The translations under genes were made by a program, and so were the position numbers. Below the pieces are notes generated by a model that saw only the letters and a program-made list of their open reading frames with translations, made no database searches and was not told where the DNA came from. From Lunularia cruciata (Eukaryota > Streptophyta > Marchantiopsida > Lunulariales > Lunulariaceae), in contig OX419755.1 in assembly GCA_948567375.1 (NCBI GenBank), positions 67,956,944 to 68,020,943 of the forward strand: 64,000 nucleotides of DNA. Direction: 5' to 3'. Positions 11,716 through 25,800 of the stretch are shown here, piece after piece. The number at the start of each line of letters is the position of its first letter. The stretch's first letter is position 1.

Positions 11716-13871
11716 ATGTCGGAACAAGGGGAGTCTTCTGCCGATGAGGCAAAAACTCCAAACGATGAGTCACAAAGCCCTGAAGATATTGTGAAAGAAT
11801 CAACAGACATGCTGCATGAGCATGCCACGAGCGCGCTTGAAGCTTCAAAGAAGACAATGAGACAATCTTTGGAAGGAAACAAGCTGATTGAGTCAGTCAT
11901 TGTGGCTCCGTCTGGGACAAATGATGAAGGTAGTGAGCAGCATTCATCTGGATACAAGGGACATTCTGGTCCCGGCCTCAGTGGGGAGTCTAGTGTTGGA
12001 CCCAGAGGAGAACCTCATGCTGGAGGCGGGGGGCATCCAGGAACAAGGCCTGGACATGCGGGTCCCTCTAATACTGGAGGTGCTGCAGGTGGCGACAGAT
12101 CGACTCAAGCAGAATCTAGATCGCAGGGTGAACACGCCGGTGAGCCAAAGCACGCTAGAACGTCGTATACGCTTCAGACTATAATGAACACTGCGACGGG
12201 GTTTCTCACTCCCGACAGGTGCGTAAGATTAGTGGTTTGGGGTAAAGTTACCTTCATGGTTTAGAGGAACTCTGTCAGTGAATCGTGGACCTAAAACCCT
12301 TCAGCGCTGGTGGAAACTTCTGAGCTACATCTGGCGGGAATAAAACACAGAGTGCAAGAGATTGAACTGAAACTGAGCTTATGTTTCAGTTTATTTTTTG
12401 AGCTTTTGAGAGAACAGGCTGGTGTACTCGTATCCAACCCAGATTCCCAGAGCTCTTCATCGGATGCAGACCTGTTTGTGATGTCCTCTCTCTACAATGA
12501 TAGTAACTAGCACCAATGCAGGCATAACCCACGCGATCTGTCCACGCCAAGGGAAGTAGGAGAATATTGTGGTGGGGAAGCAGGAAGATCCTGCAAGATA
12601 GAGACAGTAGGTTGATTACACAAGTCATTTCCATCTAATTGGCCTCATGTCCAATCTGACAGATAAACCCCAAGTAGATCTGAGTAGGATTAATATACAT
12701 TTGAACAGAGAAGAAGTGTAGAAAGACAGTGTCAAGATACTCAAGGCTTGCTGCTTATTTTAATTTGAAAGGTGCTGATCTCGCCTCAGAGAGACACCAG
12801 AGGTTTACGACATAACTAATCAATATTTGATGCGCAAACATTTCGGTTCCAGAATTCCCTTGGATGACGTAAATTTGTTTGGCGGCTTGCAGGGGAGAGC
12901 TTGTCGACAGAGTTGATCTCGCAGGGGAGAAAGAGGATGCAAAACAGACGGAGGAGGATCGGCAGAAGAGATTGATAGACCTGTTTGGCGGTGCATCCTC
13001 TTCTGGTGCATCATCGAGTGGTGAACGGAAAAAACCGGAGACCTTAGCAACGCATAGGTGGAAGAAAGCTTATGAATTTGTTAAGAAAAATAATGTACAC
13101 TTGTTCTCTCCTGTAATCTTTTATTCAAGCCAAATGCGTCCTACTTTACAGAGCTAGTTGCTTCTCTTGTAGATGCTCTGAAGAAAAGTGGGATGAGGTT
13201 AACTTGAGGCTATCTATTTATATAGTTACTGAAGTGAACTCCGTTGTGCACCATCCTGTGAAAAGGAAGTACATAAATCTTCTCTTTTATAACAGTAAAA
13301 CGTGTCCAATCAAAGTTACTAGTAGGAGGAACCTTGTAGCAACTAGTTGTTCAAATTTCAGTCACTTTCTCATGTATTTCATATATTGTAGTTGCTGTCT
13401 TGGCTACAGGCAATGAAAAAGAAGGCCCTGAGTAGTCCCATAGGGACTGGGGCAACACTGCACGGCTACTCCTTGGGCTTTATGAGCATTAAAAACGAAA
13501 CTCGAACGACTCTCTTTGCATGCCTCTATAATGAGTATCCACCATTCTTTTATGATCAGTTTGTTATGTTTTGAAAACTCTTCAAGAAAGACAGTTTCTT
13601 CTCCAGCCGAATGTTATGCATATTCATGCCCGTCCTATGTGAAATAGTAAGAAAGGATAGGAAGTCCCGCAAAGCATGTTACTGTAGGCGGTGGCCTACC
13701 CTGATTCTTCCTTGATTCTTCTTGAAGACGAACGGAGTATATGCTTCTTGGAATCATATTGAGTCACCTTTTTATACTTATACTGAAAGCTGAGGACAAG
13801 TGGGTGACAAGTTTTCGTCCCTCCAAATACTCGCTGGATGTAGCAGATATCATTCTTACTTCATTGTATAC
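11716..13871 (+). CDS. Channel exons 1-4: N-terminal tail and domain I S1-S2
   Basis: Exons are 11716-12218, 12893-13057, 13173-13268 and 13728-13871. Every junction is phase 2/1 and joins cleanly. Exon 1 is a hydrophilic tail starting MSEQGESSADEAKTP with a Gly/Pro/His-rich middle. Exon 2 continues with a charged segment (GEKEDAKQTEEDRQKR). Exon 3 gives the pre-S1 helix including IVTEVNSVVHHP. Exon 4 gives S1 (YMLLGIILSHLFILIL) and the first half of S2 (DVADIILTSLYT). S2 finishes in the exon at 17822 (AEGAARIVTLGF). I chose this model because frames, phases and S1/S2 motifs agree. The attribution of exons 1-2 to this gene rests mainly on phase. Confidence 0.75.
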
Positions 13872-16800
13872 GTAAGCACCTCCATTGAACTTCCATACCC
13901 AAGAACCGCCTTTTGATGTGAACAATGCAGGTCAGTTGACAGGGAAAAGCAAGGTATGGTGCTGTAGACTCCAGGATTTCGTAGAATTTCGCGTCCGTCA
14001 ACATTCTGGGAGGGCAAATCGTCTACTTGCTTCATGGCCAATTTTTTGTGGCTTGGATTCTTCTTCGCTACTCTATTCTCGTGTACGCTTATACTATTTT
14101 TTTGTGCACTACTTCCCGGCATACTATTATGTTCCTCCGACAATAGTTCAATCTGGCTTTCGGCTCGTTGTTGCTTTCGTCAGTTTTTTCCTTTCTCGTT
14201 CTCATTTGTGCCAGCCGAAAACGGAGTTGGGTGAGAGAAACCCAGGTGCGAGGATCCATTGTCTGGCGCTGACAATGTCGATGCACAGCGGTGGTGCCTT
14301 GATGTCCACCACTTGGATTGTTCTTGGATACAGGGGTTAGCATGATGTTTGTGATGCGAAGGTACTGCAGGACATTGTGAGTGCAAGCAAGTGTAACCTT
14401 GAGAGAGAAGCATGACGTGGTGACACCATGAATATATCAATGCATATGACGTTAACTGCCCGAGTCTGCATGCGTAACTCTGCTTGCAGACTTATGCATT
14501 CTTACCATTATTCATTGTTATGCATTCTATGTATCTGATAGTTATGACGATCTTCTCTGGGTTACCATCATAAGTCACAGTCAGAGTCAGTCCTGTCAGA
14601 CGTAGGTATGGAACCGGGTTGTTTACAACTGGCTCTGTGTTTCATTACGTAATATGTAGAACTTTGCCTTAGTACTCATGAGCTTTTGAACAGAAACTCG
14701 GTATGCGGGGTACTGGCATTCGCCCAGCTACTTCGGCATTGCGTTAGGCACTGATCAAGTCGTTAGTGTTTTCCTGAAGGCTTACCATGACCGCCGGTCT
14801 GCTTCCTTCAGTGTTCAGTCTTTTAGGACTCATGCGTTTATAGAGCATGCTGCGATATACAATATCCAGTCCTGGTCACACACTTGGGTGTTTACACTCT
14901 CATGCCTTCTGCCTGCGGTTCTAATATTCTTTCACACCCTATGTCTGCGGTTACAGCATTAATATACCTACACGTGCCTTTCTAGGCTGGCAGGGTACTG
15001 ACACCTGGTCCCACCCTCCAGGCCCCCTCACTTCTTCCAAGACTTACTTCCTCACTCATCACTTACGTTTTTGTTAGTCACCTGTTTTTTCTTTCGTTCT
15101 GGCTCTTCGCCCATTTGGAGTTGCCCATTTGGAATTGCCTCACCCCCTTTCCTTGCATTTGTGTTGTTTGAATCTCACCCCTCGTATCTTGATGGAGCGT
15201 CTCCTTTTGAACTGCTGCTTTGGAGAACTGTGCCTTGTGATGCTTGCTTCTCCTCTAATCTGTGTTTTTGTTTTCAGGGCTTCTCCAGGTACGTTTCGAT
15301 TACTCCTCCCCCTTCTTCGATTGCTCACTGTTGATGGTTTCTTTGCACATCCTCTGTCAATTGATCGTTTCATTTCAATTTCTTTGATCTGTATGTTCCT
15401 CTCGCGGTGAGTTTGCTCCTTCTTTCCACTCGCTAACTATTCTCGACAGATTCCACTTGCCATCTCCAGTTCATATTGCCCAACATAAACCTTAGCCAGT
15501 TTTCTTTCCACAACATTCATTTGTCATTTTGAGCGGCACTGAAGGGGGCAACCGAGTTTGCCTTGGCACTCATGAGCTTTCAAACAGAAACTCGGTACGA
15601 GGAGTACTGGCATTCCCCCAGCTACTTCGGCACTATGTTTGGCATTGATGAAGTCGTTTGTGCTGTAGTGGAGGCATACTATGACCGCCATTCTGCTTCC
15701 CTTTGTGTTTTTCGTTTAGGACTCATGCGTTCATAGCACATGTTGTGATATTATCGATATTCAGTCCTATAACGCTTTGCTCTTCTTCCCTCGTTCTCTG
15801 AACGAGCTCATTTACTTTTTCCAGTTTTCATACATTCAGGCGGTCTCATGGATCTTCCTCGATTTTCCTTCCTTCGTCCTCACACTTTCATGCTTACATT
15901 CGTTCGGGCTGACTCTAGTTTCTTCCTCGACTTGTGCTTTACTTGCTGCTACATGGTTTTTCTACTCAGGTCTCTATTTATCTTTCGCTTCGAGCTCTTC
16001 ATGTCGATTTCATTTCTCTTCTTGCACTTTTGTTATGTTTCCGCTGTGTAATTGCAGGTCTTTGGTATATAGGTTTTATTCTCCATTTGTTTCCATGTTA
16101 GGTTTATTTCTGCTATCGTTACATCAGAGGATTGACATATTGCTTACTTTACATATCTTGCATCTCATTTGCGTTTTATGAGTTCTGGATCCCCCGTTCC
16201 TCAAACGGCTTGTCCTCATTTCTCTATATCCAGTCCCCTAACGCTTTGACAAGTAACATTTACTTTGCCTTTCATGCGATGATTATTTTCTCTATATATG
16301 CAGGTGTCCTGTTTCTGTTTATTCGATGCATGCAACTAGGAGATAGGTGTTGCTTTTACATTGCTTCCAGGTTACAATTATTTGTGCTTTAATTCGACTA
16401 GATGTTCTTTATCTTGTTTACATTACATGTCGTGCACAGCGTTTGCATTCATTGAGTTCTGGATCCCCCGGTTGATGAACGGCTTCTGTCCTCATTTCTC
16501 TATCTCCAGTCCCCTAACGCTTTGCTCTACTTCCCCATTCTTTGAACGATTTCCACCCTACTTTCACTCTACCCGGAACCAGGGATTGTTTCGATTAATT
16601 CTTAGACATAAAACCTAACTCTCCTCGACGTTTTGTTCTTATTACTTCACATTCGATTTATAAACTGCTAATCGGTCTTCGTTTACACGTGGACAAGTGG
16701 TTATTACTTCCTGACATGTTTTGCTTTAGTTTAACCCTGCGTTTAGGTTTTTACGGGATTTTATATGACTGTATTAGTCTCGCTCTACAATCTGCATTCA

Positions 16801-19800
16801 ATTCATTCAATTTGTTTCCAGGTGTTTGTACAGTTTTGAATTAAACTCGGTTTACAATTTGTTCTCAATTCATTCAGTTTGTTTTAATAGTTTCACATTC
16901 GCTTACTTCGCGATTCTTTGATATGAGTTGACTCTTTGTTTTCTCAGTACACATTGGTTCACAGATTCTCTACATGTAGTTATAGATATTTGTGGCTTGA
17001 AAATACATGCTTTTTATGAATTAGATTTCATCTCTTATTCGCATTTTTTTTTTGGTCAGTTCTGCTTTCATTTTATTGCTATTTCATCTACATTTCATAT
17101 GCATTTAATGAGTTCTGGATCTTCCGTTCCTCGAACGGCTTCTGTCCTCATATATCCATATCATATACCTATATCTCCAATATCATGTTTACATTTTATC
17201 TACACTTCATATGCATCTAATGGGTTCTGGATCCCCCGTTCGATGAACGACTTCGGCTCTCATGTCCTAATATTCAGTCCTGTCACACTCCATTCCGCAT
17301 TCCATATGCACTTAATAGGTTCCGGATCTCCCGTTCTTCGAACAACTTCTGCTCTCAGTTCCTCATATCCAGTCCTGTCATACTCGCTCTTTCTCCTCTA
17401 AGAAACTAACATTAACTTACTTTACTGCTCTATCGCGTCGCATTGCTCTGGAATGAATGCTTCTTTGGTTAACTGCGTCATAGTGGTTCTCATATTGAAT
17501 GTATGAATTTATCAATTCCTCATTGCGTACATTGCACGTGTTTTAAGGCAATTTCTAGTTGCTTAGACTTGCATGCGCTTGGTTTGTATCGGTTCCGTCT
17601 TCAGTGCGTGTGGATCCTCCCGTTCTTCGAACGACTTCTGCCCTCATCTCACAGATATCATTCACATCAAATACTTAAATTAACAATCTAAAACCTGAAC
17701 CACGTCTCTGTAGTTTTGCAGGTTATGTAACTGGTCATTTCTGAGACTCAATGATGTATAACTAACTCTCGATGGACTTTTAGGTTACTGATTCGTTTGA
17801 TTCTTGTTGGGCTTATTACAGAGCGGAAGGTGCTGCCCGGATCGTAACCCTGGGGTTTTACTATGAAGGCCCTCATACTTATCTTCGAAACAGTTATAAC
17901 AGACTTGATCTTGTCATTATTATTGACTCATGGTAACCTGTACTCTTTGAACTCTTGAAAACGTTTTAATTCCCTATTTGATAATTCTAGAACTACACTC
18001 TAATGTCAACCAGCCTGTCGCTATATGCTCATCATGTGTAGTACTCGATTTGGCTCACTGAAGGACAATAATCGTTCTGCCGAGCATTGGTCTGACCCCA
18101 TTCTCTCTGTAAAACGAGTAACAGGGTTCACATTGCGAGGACAATCATCCTATCAAAAGATGCTTGGCTTCGTCTTGCAGTACTACGCGGGTTTCGGGGC
18201 TTGCTCATTCTTCGTCACTATGGTTTTATTGGGAATGTTCTCGTATGTAGATTTCTTGCTTCTCATTTCCTTTCTGGTACACAGACTAATCCAGAAGTCA
18301 CAATTTAGTAATCGTTCTAAAATTGGTTTGAGTAATCTCTTCGGCTTAGGTAGACTTGACGCTCGTCACCTTCCAATCACACTGAAGGAATCCGCCTCAC
18401 TTTCTCTACCTTAGAAATGTAAAGATAACAACATAAGGAGACCGTTCATTATAAGTTATTCAAAACGCGTCAGATCATAAGTCAGGTTATCTTGGCCTGG
18501 TAAGTGTCTCTATCCTAAGTTGAAGACCTCATGCATGCAACTCCTAAACCATAACGGCCACTCAATAGGTTTAATCTGTATCGTGTTAGGCTACACGTCG
18601 ATTGTCATTGCGATATAGACTGACGTATTATGCCGTACCAGTAACTATTACGCTCATGACTATGTGTGGTAGCATGTTTCAGCCTTAGATGTTATAGACG
18701 TTACAGCAGTTCCACGATCTTTAGTTCCTGTGTCTCTATATCTATGCAGGCAATCATCGACGCCATTCAGAAGAGTATCGGCACTTTGGAGACGGTGATC
18801 ATATTCACGATTATCTTGTTGTCATTTTACGCCTTGCTGGGTGTTCATTATTTTGTCGGCAACCTGCATTTACGGTAATGTGCATTACATTGTTCCAAAA
18901 CGAAATAAATGCAACCTGATAGCTGTTCTTTATAGAGTCTGATGGTATTTGTGGAGGTATAGTGCATCAGTTTCTTTGCTACGCGTAAACTCCATCCAGA
19001 ATGACTCATTTAAACTTTTAGTGCTTACTGTATTTGCGTTCTTGGTTGCATTCTATTGTTAGCATAAGGCATAGTACGAATTAGCGCCCATTCACTAAAA
19101 GCACGAGTCTTGTGAGTGATTCTTCGCGTGTTTACTTCTTATTATCATCCCAAAATTAACTGAGACTTTAGCTAAATCACGTGCCGTGTCCATCAACAAC
19201 TAGTGACTCTATGATCTACGATTTACACTAGAGTCACCTCTATTATGTCCGACTTAGCATCAGTACTTTTCTGGTTGGAGAAACAGACATGGGAAAAGCA
19301 TGAACGCGGCGGTTAGTCTTCAATATCTCCTTGTAAAACCTCTCCTTAAGTCTTGTCTTCACATCTGACTGTATCTTTACAGATGTTTAAGAGAGAGCGA
19401 TGGAGAGGTGACCTATCCTGAGTTGCACTGTAACCTTGTTCCCAACCAGTATATGCCAGACATTCAATTCGATTCATGTCCCTTCAGCCAAGGGCTAATC
19501 TGTAAGGTGAGCAGGGAGTAACTTTTATTATTCGACATTAAGGTTGTCAAGTGCACGAAAGTCATTCAATCCGATCATGTGCTCTTGAGTTCAAAATCAT
19601 CCACCATACCATGAGAAGAATTGTTGTTATCTCTGAATCAAGTTGAAGCTCTACCCTCAGTCATTCTGACTTCTGATGTATCAGACATCCTAGCACTCAG
19701 CTTTCTCAGTGTCACCAGAGTAGACAATCCCGATTTCACACAGCAATATCCACCTCACTCTCCCGCAGAGCCTTCAGAGATAGTACACAACAGTTCACTC

Positions 19801-22800
19801 ACGCAGCATGAAAGACACCCCAAAGTAAGCAGCACAGAAAACATCTGAAACCATATACAAAGTGCTGGGAATGACCCTTGTAGGAGAACTGAACATTCCA
19901 AGCTCAGAGAACAGTTACATACACAGAAGCTGAAGCTAAGCAGGTGCTTTGTTAACCGCCAAGTGACTGCGCCTCACTTAACACTAATGAGATTTCCTCA
20001 CCTAGAGACACCTAAGCAAGAGCTACCAAAACTAGGGGTTGCTCTAAACTAGAGATTAACCAAATCTAACATACCATATGTGCCTTCTCTCCATGTGTAG
20101 AGAACCATCTTCGTATAGACCAAGCAACCTCTCTTTTGAGTGTCGGTGCAAGAAAGATCTTTTTTACATAATGAACAAGAAATTGTATCGGCTGGCCCAA
20201 AAGTCTACATTAAGCGTCACTCTACAGTGCACCCCGCACTGGAAGACGCTCAGAGTTTTCCTATCAATCAACTAGATGTGGTGTACTGAACAACAAAGTC
20301 ATGATATCTTGTTTGTCTAGAATTTAAGTGACCTTTGCGTCTCTCTTGACTGAGGTATAGTCTCTTATCTGTAGACTAAGGTCTCACGAATTTACGGATA
20401 GCAATCTCATCAGTTGCTTAAGTGTTGGTTTGTACTACAAAGAATGCGTCGATATAAGTCCATGTCCTCTGGGTAAGGTCAGTGGAATGTATCTACTCAT
20501 ATCTGTACTCATTAAGTACCCACTGCTGGCACTTTTGGTTCTAGACGTTGTAAACTTCGGTCTAGCTGTTAAGTTTGCTCCTACTTCGTCAACTGTTGTC
20601 TTCATCCGGAATAGAAATTCGATTGAACATTGCTTTCATGTTAAGGCGTAATTTTTCAAGCAAGCAATTATATTGTCATATGATGCTTACCGCGTACTGT
20701 TCAAGCTATGAGAAACTGACTTAGTTTGAGAAGAGTATTAACCCAGAATCTCAACCCCGGCTCTGCATTTCTCAGGAAATTGGTAATCCAAACTACGGCG
20801 CAAGCAGCTTTGATAACTTCGCCGCATCATTTCTTCTGATATTCCAGGTTGAATCTATGATCCAGACTAGCCACAACACGTTTACGTCTCCTTGGTTTGT
20901 TTCTGCGTAGACTAATCAAGCTGCTTGTTCATTGTTGCGAACCATGACAACTGAATGCTCCAGCTTTAGTGCTAGCATACGCAAATATTTCTTCGCTGAG
21001 CACATGAGTAAAATTTTCCCTCTCGTTTACATGGTTCCGTAGACGAAGAGGAAGATTTCCCAGGTTTCACCGAAGGTTTAGGAAGACATGAGGGGTTGAG
21101 ATCAAACGACTGTTTCCAAGTACTAATCTCATTCATGTATGACTATTTTGTCTCAAACATTGCTTGTTGAATCGTTTCGCAGATTCTTACTTTTGAAGGA
21201 TGGGCTCTGTTGATGTACAGAGTGAAAAATAGTTCAGAGTCAGGCGGTAAGTGTGCATTCCCTCTTAGTGACATTGAGATTACTGATGAGTTTACTGCAG
21301 TCATGGCGATGGATTTTGTTACTTTCTAGTAACAGCGCGAGAAGACCCCTCTGATGATGTTGCCTGCATATTTGCTGTGACAGGAACTGAGGCGTATTTT
21401 GTCGTCCTGGTTATCGTCGGGAGTTATTTTCTTGTCAACATTTTCGTTGCAGCTATTAGTGGTGTCTTTCTTAGAGTGAGACAGGAACATCAGGTATGTT
21501 TAGCTCTACAATCACGGGACACGACAGGAATGGATTGAGTACCTTCGGACATGGATATAGATGTATTGCTGAGATGTTCTGCTTAGGCATGCACATTGAG
21601 GCACATTGAGTCACAGTCAATCCCCAATAGTAGATATATAAATATAAAGACATCCTCCCAACTCGTCCGCTAACAGTCTTTGAGTCTCATCGTTTCTTGC
21701 TACATAAGGGATGCTTCTCGCTCTCACTAAAATATTATTCACCTACAATGCTTCCTCTATACCTGGATCACTATCTCTACCTGCAATTTTTGTGTTTCTA
21801 TTGCTCTTTTTATCACGATGACTTAGCATACTAGCGTTGTTCTCTTCAGTGTCTGTTTTCAATTATATTCTTCACCCTACAGGTATATATAAGAAGGTAT
21901 GTTCTCCATTCTGACCCTACATAGGTGAGTTACTCACTCTCACCCTTAACCCTCCACCTTGCCCCGCCGTTGACTGCAGGTATTTTCTGCTGCCGTTCTG
22001 ATGTTCTACATACCTGATAATGAATGTTTTCTGCTTTTCTTGTCAAAGAAGGCTACAGCTAATGCTGGCCTCCACATCCCCTCATCTTTTCGGTTGTCTG
22101 TCTGAGCACCACTCTCAGGAAGAACCGAGTTTGCATTGGCACTCGTGAGCAAAAGAACAGGAACTTGGGACAGGAGATACTGGCATCGCATCCAGCTATC
22201 TTGGCACCCCCGCAGGGCACTGACGAAGTGTAGGTGTTATCGTGCAGACTTACTTTGAGAAGCCTGCTTCTTCCTTATTGTGTTTTGTAGTGTTGACGGA
22301 CTCATGCTGCCATAGAGCATGTAGGGGTTAATCCCTTTCCTCAAACACTGCCTCGGGGGGCGTCTCATAATTTTTCATACTCAGGCAATTAATATGCTAT
22401 GCACTAACACCTTCATGCTGTCACCACGTCATGCTTTTCTCTCAAGGTTACACTTGCTCGCACTCACAATGTACTGCATGTACCTATGCATCACAAACCT
22501 CATGCTAACCCCTGTATGCGGACTTACTCATGCTTACTTCTCTATGTAATTGGTAGTTATGACGATCTTTACTTGGTTACCATCATATGTCAGAATCAGT
22601 CCTGTCACGAGTGGGTATCGTACCGGGTTGTGTACAACGGGTCTGTATTACATTACGCAATATGTATAGAGTCATTTGTCAGAGTCATAGTCAGTCCGGT
22701 CGGACGTGGGTATGGAACCGGGTCGTCTACAACGGGTTCTGTATTCCATGACACTACATTTATGTATATTGTTACGCTCATATGTTCTAACGAACGGGCT

Positions 22801-25800
22801 CTATAATCATTTATCAATGCATGTATACTGCTACACTAACTGTAGATGATCGTTAGGTTTCTCCATAGTTTCGTTGCAGCATTTCATGCTCCTAACTTCG
22901 TCTTGAACATTCTTGACTTCCACATACTTCCTCCATTCACTCGTTTTCAGCTTCATCCGCTTTCTGTGTCCCTCGAACTCAACCCTCCTCGAAACCATAC
23001 AGTTTGTTTACTGAATCCACTCATTCTCCCTCCCTCCCTTCACAGATTAGTGTCTTCAGACTAGTGACGAGTTCTGCATTCTTAAAACTCAATATGTGTC
23101 ATAGGCATGATTCATTATCTATTCTCTGCTCTTAAAGCAAAGTTCCAGTTCTGGTTCAAAGTCATATTGAAAGATCTTATTAGGATAAAATGTATAGCAG
23201 CTGCCGTCCAAATAAATAGATCAAACGGCATATCAATTGAGCGAATTCGCGAGAAGAAATACCTCCTTTGCTTTCAGTCTAAAACATCTTATTCAAGAGC
23301 TTAACGTGGACTTTTCGGAACTCTTTGACGCTGCTTGAGGCTTTTCATTTAGCAGCCTTACTGTCCTTTTATTGCTGGTCGTCATAATTATAAGTAGCTT
23401 AGTTGTGTGTGCAGTTCCTGGAAGAATATGGTCCACTCTACACGGATACCAGCTGAGTAATCAGCTAATTGTGCAAGAGCCTAACCCTTCAGGATCTAAC
23501 AGCTTTACTTAAATTTTGTTGTTTTTTGAAGTGTTTGACATTTTGTATGCCACGGTTTTCCATCGAACTAACAGACATGTACATTAAAAGAGAAGCAATA
23601 GGCTCAAATTAGTCACACGGCTCCTACTCCACAGCGCTTTTGCTTGTGGAATTTGATGCTCAAATGCCCCTAGCTGCACACAAGTTTTGATCTAGCAGTT
23701 GCAAATCCGCACTTGATACCACTGACATTGTCAACTTTGCCTGCATATAGCTACTTCTAAGAAAGTACCGACGAGAGAAGGCGTTTTCATTCGCCAACGC
23801 GATTACCATGGCGAATCTGCTGAAGGACGTGATTCTTAGCGACGACGCGAAACTTAACTGGAGACAACGTTTCAGGCGAAGGACCATAAAACTCAGCAAT
23901 AAATTTTCTCATGCTTTAAGCCGTCAAAGCACAAAGTTAAGAAAAAGCTTATCGAAAGCTGTTGATTGGAATGATCCCAATTCTTACTTGAAGCGCCTCA
24001 GCAGCTTTGGGCTTGTAGGAACTGAAGGCCTTGTTGAACCGGAAGATCCAACCCTCCCGCGGAGTTTCTCTCGCACAATGTCTCGCACATTGTCCCGTGG
24101 TGCTAGCTTTGGCCGTTCGCTTTCTCGGCAATTATCTGCGACAACGCTGGCTGCCGCGCATCATGTTTCAACCAAGTGCTGGATCATAGTACACAGCAAA
24201 ATGTTCAGATTTGCAGTTCTGTTTTTTATTAGCCTTAATATGGCAGGTCTATGTTCCTTGAAAGCGAAAATGACTCACCAGCACGAGAGCAGCATTCGTA
24301 TCCTTACCACACGATCTTAAGCTGACAGCCATGGACTAATAGAGCGAAGAGGCGCGGAAGAGAATAGAGGCACAGGAGTCTCCCTATGTTTATACTTCCA
24401 GTTCTTCGAACTTTCTCTGAATTAGTGCTGATGCAATTTCTTCGGTAGAACTTCGACAGGAACCCTTTGAGCTGTCCTGAAAAGACTGTAGCCTGTGAGT
24501 CGTAATTGCAGATGCATCAGCCAGGCCGTACGTGAATTTTCTTTGTTTCTTTACTCGGAACGGATAGGTTATTATTTTATGCTGTGCAAACTTCAACGGG
24601 TTAAATGTTATGAATGTTATTTTATGTTATGAATGCTAGGAGAAGTTCAAACAATCCAATTCTTACACATCATTACGACCTTGACTGTGATCAGAAAGTC
24701 TGGAGATATCCATGATCATTATTTTTGCTGCCGAGCTGGTCGTTCGCTTCTTGGCAGCTGGCCTTGCTGGATTCATAGATGAAAGTGTGATATCCAACTC
24801 CTCTTTTCTGAATGAGAGTGAAACTGTTAATATCATCATGCTTGAAGGACTACAATTTATCAGAACTAGGTCCATCAGATTGTTTCATGACTTGAGTGGA
24901 AGTCGCTTGTCACCGTCTTCTGAGTTCTTGACTTCAGGATTCTTCCCATGACTGAACCTTCCAGCTCTTTTTCCCTCTGCTAACCTTCTAGAGACAACCT
25001 CCTCAACCGACGGGCTATCATCTTGTAGGAATGTTCTGCTTCCTCCATCATTCCTTTGTGTTGACTTCATTTTCATTTGATTTCCGGAGTGTATAGCGCT
25101 TTACCTGTCTTACCCAGATGAGTACGTTCATGTCGTTGAGTAGATCGGTTTTTTCTGTATCTGCAGTGTGGGAATTATAGTTGACGGGTAGTTCTGTATG
25201 CAACTAGTCATGAGTGATCTAAGAAGAACCCCTGAGAAATAGTAGTATAAAATCTAAGGGTCCAATGGTTGGCTCTATTGTCTGTGCTAGTCAGATGTAA
25301 ACGACGCCTGAGACTGATCTCTATGTCATACCTCATTCAATCAGGTCAACGTCCTCTCTATTGTCGTACGCTCAATAAGGGACTTTTTCTTACGGACTGT
25401 TTCTTAGTCGTCTCCTCTGTCATAAGGTGCTCCATACTGTGCTCGAATCTTTTCTCTGTCTGACATTCCTGGGGCCTTTGATACAGTGAGCGCCTCGTGT
25501 GAATTTTAAGTAGAGATGACAAGTCAGGGCTGACCTCTTCTACCAGTTCCAACTAATTCTTGCTCTATTTTCCCAACACTTGGAAGTTCAGTATCACTAC
25601 AACCTTCTATATTATCTGTTGTGTTCTTTCATTCGCTTCCTTCCCGAATACTTTTCTATCTGCCGAATATAGAGAATATGCAACCTGTTTAGTTATTTAC
25701 ATGCATTGGTTACTGATCTTGAACACGTTTCAAAACTCTGCTAAAGAGGAATTTTCCTTGGAGGTAGATGCAAGGTAAGATGCTGTGTTAATAACAAACA

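Noticed and set aside
13058-13157. Read-through of channel exon 2 (RWKKAYEFVKKNNVHLF)
   Set aside because: It looks like a pre-S1 helix, but continuing gives a stop and the wrong phase. Splicing at 13057 to 13173 and then to 13728 gives matched phases and a better pre-S1/S1.
14200-14440. Minus-strand His/Cys-rich frame suggesting a small zinc protein
   Set aside because: It overlaps the 100-bp repeat shared with 22415-22520 and has no regular ligand spacing.
15777-17401. Hydrophobic plus-strand frames that resemble membrane proteins
   Set aside because: T-rich repeat sequence gives Phe/Leu/Ser in every frame. They cover the dispersed hairpin modules, and the channel model places this stretch in an intron.
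18025-18414. 129-codon frame containing a hydrophobic stretch (ACSFFVTMVLLGMFSY) as a channel exon
   Set aside because: One part could splice in phase, but it has no S4 charges and no counterpart between S3 and S5 in this family.
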